Below, in pieces: positions 33,932 through 42,547 of a stretch of DNA of 64,000 nucleotides (the first letter of the stretch is position 1; each line of letters opens with the position of its first letter). The DNA comes from Paenibacillus_E violae (lineage in GTDB: Bacteria > Bacillota > Bacilli > Paenibacillales > NBRC-103111), in contig NZ_JAWCUD010000003.1 of assembly GCF_032461945.1 (NCBI RefSeq), positions 496,001 through 560,000 of the forward strand, read 5' to 3'. The translations under genes were made by a program, and so were the position numbers. The notes beneath the pieces are model-generated. The model did not search any database. It was not told the DNA's origin and saw nothing but the letters and a program-made list of their open reading frames with translations.

Positions 33932-34951
33932 GTGGTCAACAAAAGGGTGTACCACGAAGTGCGAGAAATTGACCAAAAGGTGTTTCCTGTTGCTTGGTAT
34001 GCAGTAGCGTGGTCAAAGGATCTGGACAAAATCCCAATTAAACGTAGATTGCTTGGGAAAGATCTCGTTTTGTATCGTGACCGTGCCCGTAACGTTATTG
34101 CCATGCACGCTTATTGTCCGCATCGCGGTGCTGATTTGTCGCTCGGGTCATGCCGCGATGGACAATTGGTCTGTCCATATCATGCATGGAGGTTCGATAC
34201 CGACGGAAGATGCATCGATATCCCAGCTCACCCCAATCGTCCCATTCCCGCGTTTGCCCATACGTTTACCTATCCTGTCACAGAACGCGCTGGACTGGTG
34301 TGGGTGTATCCGAAAGCAAATGATACAGGCAATGCTGCTGCAGAAATACCCGACCTGCTTATTTTCCCCGAACTCGATGATTCGAAGTATACCGCTGCCC
34401 CATACGCAGCTATATGGCGAGCGCATCTTACGCGAGTCATTGAAAGTGTTATCGATGTTGCACATGTACCGATCGTACATCGTGCGTCCATTGGAAAAAA
34501 ATCAAAGGAAGAGATTCAAATCACCTTCGAGGCCGACGGGGAGCATATCCACGTGAAAAATGGTAACGGTTTGCTTCATTATCAATTTCCGCAGCAATGG
34601 ATTTTAACACTCCCCAATCAGACGAGAAACAAAATTTTCAACTACGTCACCTTCACTCCCATTGATGAAAATAAGACCGCAATTTTCGGTTTGGCAGGGC
34701 GAAACTTTGCAAAATCTGTCCCAGGCATGAATACGATTTTTTCCAGATACAGCGCCAAGGTACTGGAAGAGGACCGTACGATTGTCGAGAGTCAGCATCC
34801 AAGACCAATTCCAGAGGCGTTACGTATGGAAGCGCATGTACCTGCTGACGGCCCTCAAGTGAGGTTTCGGCAGCGGTGGTACGATTTTCTCACTGGAGAT
34901 GAACAGAAGATTAAACTTGATGGACTTCGTTATGATGCAGAATATCATTAA
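33932..34951 (+). CDS. Rieske-type aromatic/terpenoid ring oxygenase, alpha subunit
   Basis: This 339-residue protein has an N-terminal Rieske [2Fe-2S] domain (CPHRGADL and CPYHAW) and a catalytic domain with the mononuclear iron motif ESVIDVAHVPIVH (Glu-x3-Asp-x2-His-x4-His). The GTG start has AGGGG 8 bases upstream. It lies between two MerR-B12 genes, which suggests a role in carotenoid or tetrapyrrole modification rather than aromatic degradation. No ferredoxin reductase is encoded nearby. Substrate assignment is open; VanA-like or pheophorbide-oxygenase-like enzymes are the nearest general types. Confidence 0.85.
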   Translation: MVNKRVYHEVREIDQKVFPVAWYAVAWSKDLDKIPIKRRLLGKDLVLYRDRARNVIAMHAYCPHRGADLSLGSCRDGQLVCPYHAWRFDTDGRCIDIPAHPNRPIPAFAHTFTYPVTERAGLVWVYPKANDTGNAAAEIPDLLIFPELDDSKYTAAPYAAIWRAHLTRVIESVIDVAHVPIVHRASIGKKSKEEIQITFEADGEHIHVKNGNGLLHYQFPQQWILTLPNQTRNKIFNYVTFTPIDENKTAIFGLAGRNFAKSVPGMNTIFSRYSAKVLEEDRTIVESQHPRPIPEALRMEAHVPADGPQVRFRQRWYDFLTGDEQKIKLDGLRYDAEYH

Positions 34952-34990
34952 AATTGCTAAGACATTATTTCTTGGCATTTAATATACAAG

Positions 34991-35038
34991 AAAAAGGTAC
35001 AGCCTCCTCAGTTTTTTTTGAGGGGCTTACCTTTTTTT
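34991..35038 (+). terminator. Terminator after the Rieske oxygenase gene
   Basis: AAAAAGGTA/TTACCTTTTTTT with an inner GCCTCCTCA/TGAGGGGC stem and T run. Confidence 0.85.
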
Positions 35039-35044
35039 AGATCT

Positions 35045-35690
35045 AAGGGACTTTTCAAGGGCCTCTGAATTCCCAGCGGGTTTGTTTCCATTGACGTATG
35101 TTCGTTCCAGTTTCATGTAATGCGGACCGAGCTCGGCAAGCGCAAGCTCTTCCACAGTACTATAGCCTTGGCAGACGTCGTCAAGCGCGTTATTGAAAAC
35201 TTTTCTTCTTGTAAAACGCCAGATTACGCTTCAAATGCGCCACATCCTCCGTTTTCTTGGTTTCGATGACTTCAAAGACAAAGAGCGCAGGGTCCCACCT
35301 TAACGGTTGGCTAGTTCGACCTTGGACCTTAAGCCAAATTCCGGCGAATAGATGGATGTCGGTATAAAATTAAGAAATGTCTTGTTACGGAGGGACGCTG
35401 CTTCTTCAACCGCTTTCAACCTGCATAGCCGATCCAGTGCGTACAGCCTCCCTCTTGTTTTCGCAGAAGTGATCGTTGCAAAAATCCAGAAGCTCACGAG
35501 CCCCAAACTCCTTGATCGTCAGCGAGCATTCACCTGCCTGATACAAGGCGTTTCTGATTCGTATCAGGTTTGCTACAGGGGGAAGCATCACGTTGTTGCG
35601 CACCCCTTCGGCTTTGAATTCTATTAGTAGTTCACCCAGTCCATAGCCAAGGCAGCTCATTGGTCTTCCACATCTGATTATCGGCCTGTC
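35045..35690 (-). pseudogene. Decayed EAL-domain (cyclic-di-GMP phosphodiesterase) gene
   Basis: On the minus strand consecutive pieces in different frames read as one EAL domain. The pieces include FLNFIPTSIYSPEFGLRS, LFVFEVIETKKTEDVAHLKR, then after a frame change ALDDVCQGYSTVEELALAEL and GPHYMKLER. They match the order NxxPxxIYxPE, ExxE, DDxGxGYS and KLD of the family. At least two frameshifts or stops break it, and a further degraded N-terminal stretch lies at 35.41-35.66 kb. It sits directly downstream of the PAS chemoreceptor gene on the same strand. Its product would have been a signalling enzyme; it is now inactive. Confidence 0.65.
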
Positions 35691-35693
35691 CTT

Positions 35694-36611
35694 TTAAGTC
35701 AAAATCAACTTCATCTCTTTCGCTTGCCCGTCAAGATCATGTGCGGCTTCCCCGATACCCTCAAAAGCTTCAACGGCTTGCTGAATCCGTCTTCGACTTT
35801 CTTCCGCAGCTGTTCGAGAGCGTTTCGTGCTTTCTCCAATCTCTCGGACGCGAGTCTCGATGCCTTCGACATATGCGTTCGCTTCGCGGGTAGCCTGTTC
35901 AACCTGGGCGGCCAGTTTGCGAATTTCGCCTGCGACTACTGCAAATCCGCGGCCGTACTCCTTCGCGTGAGCCGCTTCAATTGCCGCGTTCAAGGCAAGG
36001 AGATTCGTTTGGGAGGATATGTCCTTAATCAGCCTTACGATTCCGCGAATTGAATCGGATTGACGCTCCAGCTGCAGCAAAATTACCATATTCTCCTCGG
36101 AAATGGCTGCTACGCTGTCAACGGATTCCTTGATCTGCTTGCTGCTTTCCTTGCCTTCTTGGGCCCGACTCAGCAGCTCGTCGGACATCCGCAGCAGGTT
36201 TCCTGTCAGTCGGGTAGCCAGTTGCTCGCGTGCATCAATGTTCGTTGCAATCTTGAGTACACTAACAGGGATGCCCTTATCCCCGATAATTGGCATATAG
36301 GTCGCTTCAAGCCAGATAAGACGACCGTCTTTGCGGACCCTTTGAATTTTATCCTGAAAGGTTTTCCCACATCGCAAGCTTTCCCACAGTTTGAGATACT
36401 CCGGGCTGCTTCGAAATGCCGGCGTACAGAAAGAGGCATGTCGCATTCCCTTCATTTCCGATGGCTGATAGCCCATGGATTGGGCAAAGTGTTCGTTGAC
36501 CCAGAGTACCTTGCCATCTGTGTCGAATTCAATCATGGCTAAAGAGCTTTCAATAGCAGCCAGCACAGTTTGAAGCTTCTTATCTTCATGTACATCGATC
36601 AAGGAAGTCAC
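35694..36611 (-). CDS. Soluble PAS-domain methyl-accepting chemotaxis-type signal transducer
   Basis: This 305-residue cytoplasmic protein has no membrane segment. A PAS domain (about 13-125; LAMIEFDTDGKVLWVNEHFA, DGRLIWLEATYMPI) is followed by a short MCP signalling domain. The hairpin tip is intact (SSQTNLLALNAAIEAAHAKE). Related short proteins sense redox, oxygen or light via a bound flavin or heme and act on CheA/CheW. It is divergent from the second MerR-B12 gene, with CarH-like repeats in the gap between them. Co-regulation by light is plausible but not shown. Confidence 0.88.
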   Translation of the reverse strand: MTSLIDVHEDKKLQTVLAAIESSLAMIEFDTDGKVLWVNEHFAQSMGYQPSEMKGMRHASFCTPAFRSSPEYLKLWESLRCGKTFQDKIQRVRKDGRLIWLEATYMPIIGDKGIPVSVLKIATNIDAREQLATRLTGNLLRMSDELLSRAQEGKESSKQIKESVDSVAAISEENMVILLQLERQSDSIRGIVRLIKDISSQTNLLALNAAIEAAHAKEYGRGFAVVAGEIRKLAAQVEQATREANAYVEGIETRVREIGESTKRSRTAAEESRRRIQQAVEAFEGIGEAAHDLDGQAKEMKLILT

Positions 36612-36663
36612 CTCTATTAGTTAATGGGGGATGTTTATTGTTTTGTATAGATTTTCTAATTAT

Positions 36664-36685
36664 AATTGTACATAAACTATACAAA
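36664..36685. promoter_or_regulatory. CarH-like operator between the PAS-MCP and second MerR genes
   Basis: AATTGTACATA (36664-36674) and AACTATACAAA (36675-36685) form a tandem 11-bp repeat. On the minus strand it overlaps a TATAAT-like box (36659-36664) toward the PAS-MCP gene. An inverted half-site TTTTGTATAG lies at about 36641-36650. Confidence 0.5.
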
Positions 36686-36749
36686 AATAACAAGATCATT
36701 CCTGATCTATTAAATTAAACGAGTGTAACCATTCAAACCATCGTCATTT

Positions 36750-36771
36750 TGTATCGATTGTGTATAATTAA
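36750..36771 (+). promoter_or_regulatory. CarH-like operator over the -10 box of the second MerR gene
   Basis: TGTATCGATTG and TGTATAATTAA are an 11-bp-spaced repeat of TGTAT. The second unit contains TATAAT (36763-36768), about 25 bases before the ATG at 36792. Autoregulation is likely. Confidence 0.5.
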
Positions 36772-36791
36772 GTGGAGGAGGAAAAGAAATC

Positions 36792-37673
36792 ATGTATAGT
36801 ATGAAGAAAGCGTCCGAATTGCTGGGTATCCCTGTGGTAACCATTCGGGCCTGGGAGAACCGTTACGGGGTTATATCTCCGAGCCGCAGTGATGGCGGGC
36901 ACCGTATCCTAAGTGAAGAAGATCTGTCAAGGCTTCGATTCTTGAAGCGACAAATAGAGGAAAACGGACTGAAAATTAGCGCGGCAGCGAGGCTTCTGCA
37001 GAGCGATTCTGTCTCTGAGGAACTGCCCACAGATCGGCCCGAGTCAATCCGCGCCTATGACGGCCTTGTCGAGAAGCTGTATCTCGATTTAATTCAATTC
37101 CATTCCGCTCAAGCGGACGAAACAATAGATCTTGCATTTGCTTTATACGACCTTGAGGAAGCATTCCAGCGGATTATTGCTCCCATCATGTACCGGATTG
37201 GAGCAGATTGGGAGGCAGGAACTATCAGTGTGGCTCAGGAGCATTTCACTTCAGAAACGATTATGCGAAGGTTGTCTGCACTTTTCCGGGTTTTCCCCGT
37301 AAATCCGACTTTGCCTGTCGTACTCGCTTTTTGTCCCGAAGGAGAGCGCCACCATCTTGGACTGATGTGGTTCAGTCTCTTTTTGCGAAAGCGCGGGGCT
37401 GAGGTTTTGTATTTAGGACCTGATACACCATTGCAGGATCTGGATGGCATTCTTCGAAGCCATCCGGTGGGGTTTGTTGCCGCATCTGTGACGGACCGTC
37501 GACATGTGCAGAAGCTTATGGCATGGATCGATGCTACCAGACGAAGCTATCCCGGACTACGGTTTCTTCTTGGGGGGGCTGCTTTCAGCTGCAGCGAATT
37601 GCGTCAAGAGAAGACTAATGTTCGTTATTTGGATCTTGAAGAATGGGAGAACTGGCAAAGCGATCAAACATAA
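36792..37673 (+). CDS. Second MerR-family cobalamin-binding regulator, CarH/LitR-like
   Basis: This is a paralogue of the regulator at 32806 (293 residues). It has a MerR domain (IPVVTIRAWENRYGVI), W-x9-EH (DWEAGTISVAQEH) and B12 ExHxxG (ERHHLG) motifs, all intact. GGAGGAGG lies upstream of the ATG. The two copies share most sequence blocks but differ in the inter-domain linker. Two light sensors at one locus could form hetero-oligomers, act in series, or one could have taken over regulation of the PAS-MCP gene. The choice cannot be made from sequence. Confidence 0.88.
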   Translation: MYSMKKASELLGIPVVTIRAWENRYGVISPSRSDGGHRILSEEDLSRLRFLKRQIEENGLKISAAARLLQSDSVSEELPTDRPESIRAYDGLVEKLYLDLIQFHSAQADETIDLAFALYDLEEAFQRIIAPIMYRIGADWEAGTISVAQEHFTSETIMRRLSALFRVFPVNPTLPVVLAFCPEGERHHLGLMWFSLFLRKRGAEVLYLGPDTPLQDLDGILRSHPVGFVAASVTDRRHVQKLMAWIDATRRSYPGLRFLLGGAAFSCSELRQEKTNVRYLDLEEWENWQSDQT

Positions 37674-38207
37674 TCGGCGGCTCAGCGTGAGAATAAGTAG
37701 CAAGCTAGGTATATGTTTCGGTTTGCAATCATGTTCGAAATCAGTACGTGAGTTCTTTCAACATACGGCTTGCCGATGGCTGATTCCAAGTTGTACATTA
37801 TCTTTCAAGCGAGGTCCTGCGGTGAAGTTGGTTTAAAAGTTGGTGCGCCCCTATTGCTAAGATCAATTTAATTTATAATATGCATAGAAATATGCTGCTG
37901 CATATTGGCCCACAGGAAGTGACAGAATCATCCTGCTGAAAATAAACAGAGCTCGGCTTAATCACGTTAAAGTTGATGGTTCTCGTGTGACTTCCCCCTT
38001 TGTGAAGTATGCCGTTCGTAGACTAGAGGAACTTAGGTTACTCCGTAACAATTGCAGCTAATTGCGGTGTATCCGGCCGTGCAGTAATAACGACTGTCAC
38101 GAGTTTACCTTCCTCCATATCCTCTTTTTGACCGACGCCTTGGTGATTGTATATGTTAAATATTCCTCCTGAGGGCATTCTATAATAAAAATGGATGGGG
38201 AGGAACA
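37674..38207. other. Gap with a small minus-strand coding remnant
   Basis: No intact gene is seen. On the minus strand near 38040-38140 a short frame (MEEGKLVTVVITARPDTPQL and onward to a stop) looks protein-like but is not recognised. A TATAAT box at 38181-38186 probably serves the thioesterase gene. Confidence 0.35.
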
Positions 38208-38723
38208 ATGTTGGAACAGAAATATGTTAGAGAGACTAGATGCTTCAAAACTTCAAGAGTGTTTCCGCTGGATGTCAATAACCACAACACGATGTTCGGC
38301 GGTAAGCTCATGTCCCTGATCGACGATATCGCATCTATTACGGCTTCCAAATTATGTCGGGTGACTGCAGTGACGGCTTCTACGGACTCCGTCGATTTTC
38401 TGAAACCGATCCGTCCGACGGATTATGTATCCTTGGAATCCTTCGTCACTTGGACGGGCAAAACATCCATAGAAGTTTTCGTCAAAGTTATTACGGAAGA
38501 TTTGCGCACTGGAAAAAGGGATATAGCTGCAACTTCGTTTTTAACCTTCGTTGGACTTGATGAATGCAACAGTCCAATCCCTGTACCCAGAATCCTGCCA
38601 GAAACCGAAGAGGAACGAAAGCTATACGAGACTGCAAGCCACCGCGCGGAAATGCGTAAAACCAGAAGAGAAGCAAGTAAAAATTTCGCTCACTATTTGG
38701 TCACAAAGTATCCGTGGGAATGA
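38208..38723 (+). CDS. Acyl-CoA thioesterase (hotdog fold, YkhA/YciA-like)
   Basis: This 171-residue protein hydrolyses acyl-CoA. The hotdog helix motif NNHNTMFGGKLMSLIDDIAS and central strand region TDSVDFLKPIRPTDYVSLE match the YciA/YkhA group. A basic C-terminal tail follows (RAEMRKTRREASKNF). GGGGAGG precedes the ATG. It is followed after 26 bases by a small gene on the same strand. It may help fatty-acid turnover; a link to carotenoid acylation nearby is only positional. Confidence 0.9.
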   Translation: MLEQKYVRETRCFKTSRVFPLDVNNHNTMFGGKLMSLIDDIASITASKLCRVTAVTASTDSVDFLKPIRPTDYVSLESFVTWTGKTSIEVFVKVITEDLRTGKRDIAATSFLTFVGLDECNSPIPVPRILPETEEERKLYETASHRAEMRKTRREASKNFAHYLVTKYPWE

Positions 38724-38749
38724 ACATATCTAGGAAAGGGGAAGAATAA

Positions 38750-38968
38750 ATGACTAGTTTTCAAACAACTGTTGATGAAATGAATGAATACTCCTACATC
38801 TTAAAAAATGCATTATCCATGGAACTGAGAGTAGATAATTCGAAAGTGGATCACATCGTGGAAATCATGGAGAATCTAGGCTTTAAAGGTAAAAACTCAT
38901 GGGCCTCCATGCAATTATCCGACCATACTGTAATTGAGTTTTGGAAAAAAGAGCTTATTAAATCCTGA
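38750..38968 (+). CDS. Small protein of unknown function
   Basis: This 72-residue protein is not recognised. It has a good AAAGGGGAAG ribosome site. It appears amphipathic-helical (FQTTVDEMNEYSYILKNALS) with a compact C-terminus (LSDHTVIEFWKKELIKS). No signal or membrane segment is seen. Its position 26 bases after the thioesterase gene suggests co-transcription. Confidence 0.6.
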   Translation: MTSFQTTVDEMNEYSYILKNALSMELRVDNSKVDHIVEIMENLGFKGKNSWASMQLSDHTVIEFWKKELIKS

Positions 38969-39366
38969 GTTCTCCGATAATAACGGCACTATTCAGGAAC
39001 CATAACTTGACTTCATAGCGTTGTAATTCTGTATCTTTGAGCTGTAGTAAATCTGGAATCAATATAAAAGATCAAATTCGGCGGCTGCAGTTGGCGAATA
39101 AACCTACATCTGAACGCGGTTGCTCAACTACGAAAGACCTCAATAAAGTTTTATCTCATCGAAAGTTGGATTTATGCTATTTTCTCGCACGATATCCAGA
39201 CTGGACTCGCATATGATAAGGGTATACTTGCAGTAGAGGAATATAAAGGAGAAATTTTAATGTCTGAAGTCGTTCTTAGCTAGCAATTTCATAGTGAAAC
39301 ATGTTTTGCTTGGCGTACGCGAGTGAACCGGCAGGTTGCATGTGATGCTGTCATTAGTTTCTCCCT
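38969..39366. other. Gap without a recognisable gene
   Basis: A strong ribosome site AAAGGAG before ATG at about 39260 opens only a 7-codon frame (MSEVVLS). It lies about 110 bases before a perfect terminator, so this may be a leader peptide or a truncated gene start. Confidence 0.35.
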
Positions 39367-39410
39367 AAGCGGACTGGAAACGATTGTGGTTTCCAGTCCG
39401 CTTTTTTTGT
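39367..39410 (+). terminator. Strong intrinsic terminator
   Basis: A perfect 15-bp stem (39367-39381 with 39389-39403) and a run of seven T residues. Confidence 0.9.
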
Positions 39411-39444
39411 ACCTAAAAAGGAGGCATTCATTTGAAACTTTGTC

Positions 39445-39640
39445 GCGTGTCCGCAAAAAATAAACATACTCGACGACCGCATTCGTAAGAAACTCGACAT
39501 TGCATTGTCCAAATACCACAGTTATTTGCAGGAAAGCATCGTCTCAACGAGAGGAGGCCGGTACGTGTTGCCCGTGAAGAAGGAATATCGCAATCAAGTT
39601 GGCGGTGCCGTGGACATCGAGCTCAATCCAACCGGGGATC
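39445..39640 (+). pseudogene. Fragment of a MutS2-family gene
   Basis: The frame contains IRKKLDIALSKYHSYLQESI followed by STRGGRYVLPVKKEYRNQVG. This matches the MutS2 core region with its RxxRYVxPVKxEYRxxVxG signature. Nothing of the N-terminal domain, the ATPase or the Smr domain is present, so it is a short remnant. Downstream sequence to about 39.8 kb is open but unrecognised. Confidence 0.6.
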
Positions 39641-39974
39641 TAGATGGTAATGCTCCCTGCCAAATGGAGGATTTTGGAGACGATCCCATTATCACCGCGA
39701 TTTATGCACCTATGTTTGTGTCGCCGGATAATTTAATTTCTCACATGTGTATGTCCTTACTACTGGCGCACCGAATTTGTCTTTTGTTGTGTCATATCGA
39801 ATTTCAACCTTATAATCGTTATATTTTAAGTCGTTAAAAATAGTATTACCCTCGATGCTATAATGAACCACTCGGAATTACCTTTTTTGTTAATAAAAGC
39901 ATCCAATTTTCTACTATCATGGTGAGCGGATTTCAACTCATATAATATTGCTTAAATGTCCACTATGATACTCG

Positions 39975-40969
39975 TTACATAATTAAGAATAAAGGAGTTG
40001 CCGTGAAGCAACCGTATCCCCATAGCGTAATTCTTGACTGAGTATATTCCAGAGAAGCTAATATCTTAAAACTGTCGGATCTCAAACAGGGTATCGCGCA
40101 AGCGACGGATGCGTACTCGCGGCTAAAATGGGAGGGGCTTTCGTAGCCGACCTGAAATGCCGCCTCGGCCGCCTCGGCTGTTTCGGTTAAGAGCAACCGG
40201 CGCGCCGCCTGCAGCCTAATCTGTTTCTGGTATTGGATCGGACTCATTCCTGTTACTTCCTTGAAGTAGTCATATAAAGTAGAGGCGCTCATCCGAGCCT
40301 CCTCAGCTAATTCCTCTATGCGCAGCGGCAAAGCAAAGTCGCGGCTTAGGCGCTCAATGACCTTCGCAATCCGCTGTGCATGGCTGCCGATTAAGCAAAC
40401 TGCTTTAGCGCTGCATTTTGTTCACTATGAAGAACTCGGTATATAAGTTCACGGATGACATAAGATGCCATTACAGGAATATCTTGTGGCGTCTCCAGCA
40501 TTTTCACAAGACGCAGCACAGCATCGTAGAGTGTATCATTCATTCGGCTGACCACCAAGCCCCCACCGGATTCGCGTTTGCTATATCCTATATGCCCGGA
40601 GGCTTGAATGACCTCGAGAATCTGGGTCATATCGAATTGCAGCTGAAGGCTTAGATACGGCGATTCCCTAGAAGCCTCGATAACTTGTCCTGTAATAGGC
40701 AAATGCACGGAAGCTGTTAAATAGCTGTCCGGGTCGTACTGGAAGCTCTCTTTCCCCAGCATAAAAATCTTCGCACCCTGTGCAACGATGCAAAGGGAGG
40801 GCTCATAAACGGAATACACCGGCTCAAATAAATGCGACGCGCGAATCAAACGCAAGGCGGGAATCAGCGTCTCGTGCGTTCCGTCATGCCCTGCGAACCG
40901 ATCGATCAACTGTATCAATTCCTGACGCTGCTTAAAGGACATTTCATCCATATGTATGTAATACCTCAC
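39975..40969 (-). pseudogene. Frameshifted AraC-family regulator (AraC_N type)
   Basis: The first part (40391-40969) is an AraC_N-type sensor domain (FEPVYSVYEPSLCIVAQGAK). It ends at an early stop after LKQFA. In another frame the protein continues (LIGSHAQRIAKVIERL) into the AraC helix-turn-helix at 40331 and below (ARMSASTLYDYFKEVTGMSP). A single-base indel near 40395 explains the break. The C-terminal end after FSREYA also drifts out of family. It is divergent from the Atu4866/SDR remnants, an arrangement usual for this regulator type. Confidence 0.75.
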
Positions 40970-41166
40970 ATTCTCTCCGTGCTTATCTCAACAATAGAAT
41001 ATGCTGGAGGATTAGGTAAGACCAACGTAATATCCAGCTACCGCCTCTTCCGCGATTGGAGCCATAATTATCTTGTAACAAGCGGTCTGCTTGATGTGAG
41101 GCTACTAGGTCCATCTCCTTCAGTTGATCGTAATCTTAAGATTCATGCACGAGAGGAGAGGTTGAC

Positions 41167-41425
41167 ATGAGCAACAGCATTCCCAAACCGCATCGCTATG
41201 TTGGCATGTGGGTGACAAAGGATGGATACATCCGACATGAGCTACTGCCAAACTGGCGGTATGACGAAGCACGAGGCAATCGCAAGAGCGCTTATCAGAG
41301 ACGTTATACCATTGAGGGGATCATATTGAATATGTGGATGATACCGGCTTCACAGCCGACGGCGATTTTCGTGACTCGGTGCTCTACCACGCGGGCATGG
41401 TGCTCTATCGGAAGGAGCAGCGCTG
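41167..41425 (+). pseudogene. Frameshifted Atu4866-domain protein
   Basis: The start PHRYVGMWVTKDGYIRHELL and YDEARGNRKSAYQ match the Atu4866 lipocalin-like family. After YTIEG the family continuation (HIEYVDDTGFTADGDFRD, then HAGMVLYRKEQR and stop) is found in the next frame. One missing base near 41316 accounts for it. AGGAGAGG precedes the ATG. It is the first gene of a decayed pair with the SDR gene. Confidence 0.75.
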
Positions 41426-41491
41426 AAGCAGCTTTATATTCTTTTAACACGTCGCAGTTTAAGAAAGTTGAACAATAAGGAGAGATGCCCA

Positions 41492-41790
41492 GTGTCAGGA
41501 GTTAAAGGGAAAGTAGTTGTTATTACGGGGAGCAAAGCTTCGGCCAAATAATCAATGTCGATTCCATCGGTGCCTATGGAGTCTCTCCCACAGCAGCGGT
41601 ATATTGTGCAACCAAGTATGCCGTGCGTGCGATCACTGAGGGCTTACGGCAAGAGACGGGCAGAGATATACAAGTAACGCTCATTTCACCGGGCGTGACG
41701 GAATCCGAGCTCGCGAAAAGTATTACAGATGCTGAGGCCAAGGAGCTGATGAGCACATACCGTCGAAACGCTCTCCCAGCGTCCGATTAA
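41492..41790 (+). pseudogene. Short-chain dehydrogenase with internal deletion
   Basis: The N-terminal strand VKGKVVVITGSKAS is joined, out of frame, to the C-terminal half GQIINVDSIGAYGVSPTAAV, which keeps the YxxxK site (YCATK) and PGVTESEL. About 100 codons that would hold the rest of the NAD site are missing. It was probably the oxidoreductase partner of the Atu4866 gene. Confidence 0.75.
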
Positions 41791-41798
41791 GGGTTTAT

Positions 41799-42146
41799 CT
41801 CACGTAAACTCATTCATTCGCAGGATTTCATCACCTTGAAATATAGTAATCTTAAGAGTACTAGGTTGTTGAGACCGTAATGAACCTTTCTAAGGGATGC
41901 GGGAATAGAAGAAACATTGGAATATTTTGCCATTCCAGTAATCTACTGCACGCATACTCCACAATCCCCTGGAGATTGACCATCCCAAGGCTCTACGGGT
42001 CGACGCCCTTACATTCCTTCGTTACACCTATTTAAGGTGTGGAGACCGATAGCGTTTAGCGGATGGGGCTGTGCCCTTAGGAAGAACGAACTCGGTCCTC
42101 CGTGCTTTCTTTTTTGAAGTCCTGCGAATGAATCAATTTACATTAG
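41799..42146. mobile_element. 348-bp MITE-like element with 32-bp terminal inverted repeats
   Basis: The ends 41799-41830 and 42115-42146 are imperfect inverted repeats of 32 bp, sharing the perfect core ATTCATTCGCAGGA. The interior has no intact frame and is GC-rich near 41.96-42.1 kb with several potential stems. It lies at the edge of a decayed gene zone. It could be a non-autonomous transposon or the remnant of an insertion sequence; no flanking target duplication was identified by eye. Confidence 0.45.
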
Positions 42147-42547
42147 TTCGAAGATGTTAGGCAGCGTGAGTATACGGAATAACTGTTTTTTCAGGAGTGA
42201 ATGACTCTTTGGAATGCACCAAGCTAACTAAGATTCGTGCCAGTTTTACGAGCAATTTAAATATCGACTTCTGTTTACTCATATGTTTAACCTGCACATT
42301 ATTCACATGTAATTGCTTAAATATAGGATTTGTCCCCACTAATGTTAAGGTAGCCAGATACAACTAGTGATTATATAATGACATAGACCGACCCAAATTC
42401 AAAAAAGAAAAAAATGAGAAAACGATGCCTTTTGCCGGCTGCAGTTCCTAGGAGTATATTGAGCTATCGTTATCCGTCGTCTATCATTCTAGTAATATGC
42501 TACTTGATTGCTAACAAGTGGGATACTACCTAAATAGTGTTGAGCTC
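42147..42547. other. Gap downstream of mgtC-like gene
   Basis: It contains a weak 41-codon minus-strand frame (42157-42282, MSKQKSIFKLLVKLARILVS...) of doubtful reality and AT-rich sequence. Nothing else is recognised. Confidence 0.3.

Noticed and set aside
37504..37836. Plus-strand open frame overlapping the end of the second MerR gene
   Set aside because: It runs in another frame through the MerR C-terminus without a start signal or recognisable domain.
41930..42120. Possible M-box magnesium riboswitch near the mgtC-like gene
   Set aside because: It lies downstream, not upstream, of the mgtC-like gene, and the conserved M-box segments could not be matched.
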